Shown: positions 41,250 through 41,497 of the stretch, in pieces
Layout: each line of letters opens with the position of its first letter
Position numbering within the stretch: position 1 is the stretch's first letter
DNA from: Fluviicola sp.
GTDB taxonomy: Bacteria > Bacteroidota > Bacteroidia > Flavobacteriales_D > Crocinitomicaceae
Length of the DNA: 41,497 bases
Assembly (NCBI GenBank): GCA_031260455.1
Contig: JAIRJW010000021.1
Location: forward strand, 1-41,497
Reading direction: 5' to 3'
Notes under the pieces: model-generated
What the model saw: the letters and a program-made list of their open reading frames with translations, nothing else
Databases searched by the model: none
What the model was told of the DNA's origin: nothing
Translations under genes and position numbers: made by a program

Positions 41250-41283
41250 AAACAAAGAGTCTGCGAAAACGGGCTCTTTGTTT
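41250..41283 (+). terminator. Terminator after the anchored cysteine-motif gene
   Basis: AAACAAAGAG (41250-41259), 14-nt loop, CTCTTTGTTT (41274-41283), followed by TT. It is 80 bp past the stop. Confidence 0.7.
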
Positions 41284-41434
41284 TTAGGGAGAATAATCAA
41301 AATGTAAATTGAGTTGATCTGCAGAACCGGAAAATCACGCTGAAACCCAATGAAAATAGACTTTTCACACAATTTTATAAAACTTAGATTCAATTCATAA
41401 ATGCAACTATCCGTAGTTGCTAAGTAAAAATCAA
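41284..41434. other. Intergenic sequence at the right edge
   Basis: With the terminators on either side this makes up the gene-free last 328 bp. No gene was supported. It contains a 7-bp perfect hairpin, GCAACTA-TCCG-TAGTTGC (41403-41420), of unknown role. Confidence 0.4.
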
Positions 41435-41460
41435 GGGAAAGAGAAGTTATTCTCTTTCCC
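41435..41460 (-). terminator. Terminator of a minus-strand gene beyond the right edge
   Basis: GGGAAAGAGAA (41435-41445), loop GTTA, TTCTCTTTCCC (41450-41460), a perfect 11-bp stem. The T-rich tail (TTGATTTTTAC) lies on the minus-strand downstream side, so it most likely ends a gene coming from outside the window. Confidence 0.65.
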
Positions 41461-41497
41461 AGAGATAAAAAGCTTAAATTGACTACCGACCAAAGTT

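Noticed and set aside
41010..41393. 127-codon minus-strand open frame at the right end
   Set aside because: It overlaps the end of the plus-strand anchored protein and its terminator, and does not read like a natural protein.

Overview
The window reads as chromosomal DNA of a Bacteroidota member, most likely order Flavobacteriales. A Fluviicola/Crocinitomicaceae-like source is a guess from overall gene flavour only. The support is: start regions with TAnnTTTG-type -7 boxes and almost no Shine-Dalgarno sequences, a type IX secretion (T9SS) C-terminal sorting tail on an esterase, an LpxC-FabZ fusion, the menaquinone (Men) pathway, PorV-like outer-membrane barrels and many Bacteroidota-type lipoproteins. 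Gene density is high and GC is moderate.

Positions 1-11308 are a surface-glycan locus. It holds the end of a glycosyltransferase, a Wzx-type flippase, a SAM methyltransferase, a GT4 glycosyltransferase and an MptE/DUF115-like protein with a GNGPSL motif. A one-direction pseudaminic acid operon follows: pseB, pseC, the pseudaminic-acid-associated methylase, pseF, a two-domain GNAT protein and pseI. The operon covers dehydration, amination, acetylation, condensation and CMP activation, but no PseG-type UDP-sugar hydrolase domain is visible.

Positions 11578-16890 hold ung, a decayed REP-associated tyrosine transposase (RAYT)-like gene between two palindromes, a 61-bp tandem repeat, hemE, an OmpA-family protein, a small orphan gene between two terminators, and a secreted esterase with a T9SS tail. 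Positions 16955-20291 hold three exported proteins, including a PorV-like barrel overlapping a helix-hairpin-helix plus beta-barrel protein. Positions 20281-21684 hold a decayed reverse-strand gene, a lipoprotein gene, a second possible relic and tRNA-His.

Positions 21906-27009 hold an oxidoreductase, a lipoprotein, a WcaJ-type initiating sugar-phosphate transferase, an SDR epimerase/reductase and a steroid 5-alpha-reductase-like membrane protein. Positions 27079-28035 are a markedly AT-rich pair of unknown genes behind a palindromic promoter. From 28077 to 40196 every gene is on the minus strand: rlmD (lacking the usual Fe-S cysteines), an Rrf2 regulator, lpxA, lpxC/fabZ and lpxD (lipid A), thioredoxin, a run of small membrane or unknown proteins, terC, and menD-menF-menI (menaquinone). 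The window ends with a plus-strand protein carrying a cysteine motif and an anchored beta-domain.

No rRNA, CRISPR array or intact transposon was seen. All family names come from reading motifs, not from database searches.
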